Assembly: GCF_047511655.1 (NCBI RefSeq) | Contig: NC_133398.1 | Location: 109,632,332-109,696,331, forward strand | Length of the DNA stretch: 64,000 nt | Reading direction: 5' to 3' | From: Castor canadensis | Taxonomy: Eukaryota; Chordata; Mammalia; Rodentia; Castoridae | Shown: positions 60,781-64,000 of the stretch, one piece after another | Layout: every line of letters begins with the position of its first letter | Position numbering within the stretch: the first letter of the stretch is position 1 | Notes under the pieces: generated by a model | Seen by the model: only the letters and a program-made list of their open reading frames with translations | The model's database searches: none | What the model was told of the DNA's origin: nothing | Program-made: the position numbers and the translations under genes

Positions 60781-61954
60781 TCATTTTTAACTTCCAAGTA
60801 AATAGTGAGAAATTAACATATCTAAGAAAGTGTTTATTTTGTTTCCAAATTTTTATTTTTAGTGAATAAGCAATTCTTATTTATTGATGTAATGAAAAAC
60901 TAAATTTTCTCTCTTCTCATCTTATTAAACGTGAAGCACTTAATCTGTCAATGCTGTAAGAGAGTTTAACCATCTATCTTCATTATGAAAGGACACTGGA
61001 CCATTTGGGGTGCAACTCTTCCCTCAATTTCTATTTCTGTGCTAATGTATCTTTGCTCTATGCTGCCCTTCTTGAGGGTACTACTCTTTGTGTTTAGCTT
61101 GCTCTAATATTTATGAATATTGGAGAAAATTGTTTTGACTTTTCAGTGGACTTGAAATATAAGACATATATAGTGATTGTTTAAATGTACAAAATTTGAT
61201 TAGAATAAAGTTTTTTCTCAATTCACCCATCATTGTTTCTTCTAGCCTTATATGGTGATATTGTATTTTTGAATGAGCTGGAGGAGGTGACTAGCTCTTG
61301 TGCAACATAAAATGGTGAATTTGGGTAAGCCTCATATTTGCCCATACAAAAGATCTTATTTAGTCATCTGTTAAATTACATAATTAGAGTTAAGCTTCTT
61401 GATGTTGCTCTAGATTTCTAAAACTAATGAAATGTTCAATTAAAGTTGTTAGTCAAATCAATAAAAGCACTACAGAGGCATGTCCAATTTGGCTGCTCAG
61501 ATAAGTATTTAATTTGCATGTAAACAGTTAGTTTTAGTTAAATTAAAAGTCAATTGATTAAGTAAATTACTGGTGTTTCTTTTATAGTAAACTCAGAAGC
61601 AACTTACAAGAGTTTTGAGAGAATTTGGGTTAGTTGTTAAGTCAGCTGGATCTAGCCAACCTAAATATTATTTCATTTTATTTCCAAACAATGAATAAAA
61701 ACAAAATCTTCTACTCAATTTTAAGCAAATGTTAATTGTCATGTAATATTATCATTGGGAAACTAATAGCATCTGACATATAATTTACATTGGGCATAGT
61801 AACTACATTTTCATTGTCTAGAATAATAATATCCATTGCTAACTTTCAAATATTTACCATCCATAGGAAAGAATGGGATTATTATGTATCTGTCAAATGA
61901 TATTTTTCCATTATCATTAATTATTTGACAACAAATTGCTGAAAGTTTTCTTTT
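60781..61954. other. AT-rich DNA, no gene seen
   Basis: No recognisable repeat or coding region. Confidence 0.5.
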
Positions 61955-62060
61955 TTGTATGTGAACTAGAGTGTTGTTATGTAGTCCAGGATGGTCTCTA
62001 ATTTAAAATCCCCCTGCCAAGATTGTAATTAGAGGCATGTACCACCATATCTGGCTTTTA
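61955..62060 (-). repeat. B1-like SINE, reverse
   Basis: The words gttatgtagtccaggatggt and agaggcatgtaccaccatat are the reverse of a 7SL-like monomer. Confidence 0.65.
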
Positions 62061-62284
62061 ATATGTTTACATTTCTGAAAGTGTTAAAATGTTCATTGTG
62101 TACTTAAGAAGTCTATATAGAAATCCTAAGAATACAAATCAGTGAGAGATGATGAAAACATCTGTAGCACGGCTCTGTTGTCTGAATATAATTTCTCTGT
62201 GCTGATCTAACAATATTTAATAATAATCTTAGACAAATCAACCTATTCTATATTAAATGTGAGTTTTGTGAAGATTAAGATGTG

Positions 62285-63734
62285 AACTTCTGAGATTCCA
62301 ATATGGCAACTAGAGGGAGGAAGCAGAAAGTGTGCTTGCTAAACTAAACTCTTGGAGAGATGCTGGAGATACACCTGGCAAGAAAAACCACCAATAAGAG
62401 GCAAAACTCCGACACCTCCACACCCTCAGCCCGTGCATAGCATCCCAACTCCATGTTAAATGGAGAAAAGAGGAGGGCTCCCAAGATGCCAGATGCTCGG
62501 CTCCTAGCCTGCTTGGGAGACACAGACCAGGAAGTGAGCAGATAAGCGGCACATGGTACCACCACAGCCACCCCTGGGATAAAGCAGCATAGCCCTCTGG
62601 ACAGACTGACCACCACTCTGAAAAAAAAACTGAATAACAAACAAACAGCTGAAAAAAAACAAAAGACACATAGCAAAGAGGGCAGGGCCCCTGAGCTCTG
62701 AAGAGTGGGGATGGGGCACTCCCTCACACAAACTGTAAATAAACAAGACAGCTGGAGAAGGTGGGTGTGGCACCACCTCCACCAGTATGCTTGGAGAGGG
62801 GAAGGCTTGTAACAGCAACTAAAGTGTGATATGCTCCACTGGAGAGTGGGGGAGGGGCACTTCTCCATGCAAACTCTAAATAAAAAAATACTGCAATTGT
62901 AATAGGCAGTTAGGGCTGTATACTGGAGAGAACAAAAGGAGCATGCATCCAGGAGAACTCTAAGTAAACAAAGCCTGCAGGGCTAGGTGAGTGTAAAGCT
63001 CATTCCTAAGATCTGCATAAATAAAGCCTGCAGCAGCAGATGATTGACAGTGGATGGCAGGTGAGCTGCAGCCTGAGATAGACATTCACAAAGCTATCTC
63101 CAAACACTTTTTTTTTCCTTTGATGAGACAGCGACAGAGCTACTACACAAGGACTGGGTGCTGAAGGACTAATGGAAACTGTATTGCATTTGAACTAGGG
63201 AATTTATTTTTTTGGTTTTGATTTGTTTTTTTGTTTTTTCCCCTTTGATGAGACAATGACAGAACTACTTCTCAGGCACCCAACACCAGGACTGGAGGCT
63301 AAAGGACAAACACCAAAATCATTAAGACTGAAACTATTGCATTTCAACTTGGGGATTTTTTCTTATCCTCTCTTTCTAATGCCTGTTTAGCTTACCATTG
63401 ATTAGTACACTAGCTCTCCCTGTTTATTTCTTTGGCTCTGGTTTTTTTTTGTGTGTGTGTGTATTTGTTTCTTTGTTTGTTTTGTTTTTTTCCCTTTTTC
63501 TTTACCTTCTTTGCTTTCCCACTCCTCTCACTCTTCCACTTGAGATATCACAATTTTTATTATTGGAAGCTAGACAATACTGAATTACACACAGTACAGG
63601 GACAGTAACACTAGCAAGGGCAATGACGGGAAGATGGAAAAAAGAGGGAAACAAGTTTCCCCCCAGTAATAAATTAGTACAAGAACCAGAGGGAAATAAG
63701 AGAACACAGATACCTAAATGCAGACTCCAACAAA
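62285..63734 (+). promoter_or_regulatory. L1 5' UTR (internal promoter region) with repeated units
   Basis: L1 5' UTRs act as internal promoters. The first 30 bases hold an ATATGGC word like the YY1 site at L1 starts. Degenerate units closing with aactgtaaataaac or aactctaaataaa occur near 62732, 62873 and 62960. A second pair of units, starting tgatgagacag at 63121 and tgatgagacaa at 63246, repeats at 125 bases. Minus-strand frames of 104-174 codons here are shadows. Confidence 0.6.
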
Positions 63735-64000
63735 ATGAAGATAAACTATACCAAAGAACCCAATGAAGCCCACAAGAACAACCTCAAAGAAGAAATCCTG
63801 CAAGTAATCAATGAGAATTTTAAAGAGATGATGCTGGATATGGTCAACCAAAATGTACAGGAGACACTCAAATTCCAAGACAACAAAAATAGAGAATTTG
63901 AGAAAGCACAAGAACAAATAAAAGAAACTATAGAAGCATTGTATAAACACCAAAGTGAAAGAAAGAACATGATAAATACAGAGATAAGTGAACTCAAACC
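63735..64000 (+). CDS. L1 ORF1 protein, N-terminal part (open at window edge)
   Basis: From ATG at 63735 the frame is open for 88 codons and runs off the window. The product starts MKINYTKEPNEAHKN and continues as a polar, heptad-like helix (for example NREFEKAQEQIKETIEALY) fitting the coiled-coil domain by which ORF1p trimerises. ORF1p binds L1 RNA in the cytoplasm and is needed for retrotransposition. No stop or shift is visible. The RRM and C-terminal domains would lie beyond 64000. Confidence 0.8.
   Translation, partial: MKINYTKEPNEAHKNNLKEEILQVINENFKEMMLDMVNQNVQETLKFQDNKNREFEKAQEQIKETIEALYKHQSERKNMINTEISELK

Larger units (their letters stand above)
62285..64000 (+). mobile_element. LINE-1 5' end, possibly full length, cut by window edge
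   Basis: It begins near 62285 with a YY1-like attccaatatggcaacta, runs through a GC-richer 5' UTR with internal repeats (to 63734) and enters an open ORF1. Little decay is visible. It is the only L1 here whose ORF1 start is intact, so it may be young; the rest lies outside the window. Confidence 0.75.

Noticed and set aside
62344..62868. Minus-strand frame of 174 codons and neighbours
   Set aside because: Antisense of the L1 5' UTR. It has no recognisable domain and crosses the repeated units.
63121..63370. CRISPR-like or tandem array of short repeats
   Set aside because: The units are two and long (125 bases) and lie in an L1 5' UTR. Nothing in the window looks prokaryotic.

Overview
This window is nuclear DNA of a mammal, almost certainly a rodent. 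It is AT-rich and contains no intact host protein-coding gene. Nearly all recognisable content is retrotransposon debris: LINE-1 (L1) on both strands, short SINEs whose left half looks 7SL/B1-like and whose right half looks tRNA/ID-like, one endogenous retrovirus remnant, one MaLR-like LTR and simple repeats. Dimeric B1+ID SINEs point to non-murid rodents. The wording of the SINE consensus reminds me of beaver and relatives (Castorimorpha), but that assignment is inference from memory.

Layout. 1-1068: plain AT-rich DNA. 1069-10500: block A, about 2.8 kb of flank with SINEs followed by a minus-strand L1 with a second L1 end nested in it. 11650-17095: more minus-strand L1 pieces, an L1 3' end, and a MaLR-like LTR split by a young L1 tail. 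17110 to about 18830: a minus-strand decayed copy of CAMK2N1 (CaMKII inhibitor 1), whose GC- and CpG-rich 5' part is the only GC-rich place in the window. 18835-19593: purine and pyrimidine tracts and a CA repeat. 19594-25073: mostly unique, two SINEs. 25074-33710: block B, a second copy of block A in the same orientation, including its nested L1. 33711-39400: unique AT-rich DNA and plus-strand L1 3' fragments. 39470-45780: a long minus-strand L1 interrupted by a class II (betaretrovirus-like) ERV fragment with a 3' LTR. 45960-62280: scattered L1 tails, SINEs and unique DNA. About 62285-64000: 5' end of a plus-strand L1 whose ORF1 is open to the edge of the window.

No operon or pathway is present. 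What can be read is a history of insertion, duplication, nesting and deletion. The points I rate highest are the duplicated A/B blocks, the possibly full-length L1 at the right edge with an internally repeated 5' UTR, the CAMK2N1 copy with a readable list of lesions, and a young L1 tail at 54238 with target-site duplications and a possible short 3' transduction. I did not find a previously undescribed functional system. Boundaries of repeats are read by eye and may be off by tens of bases.
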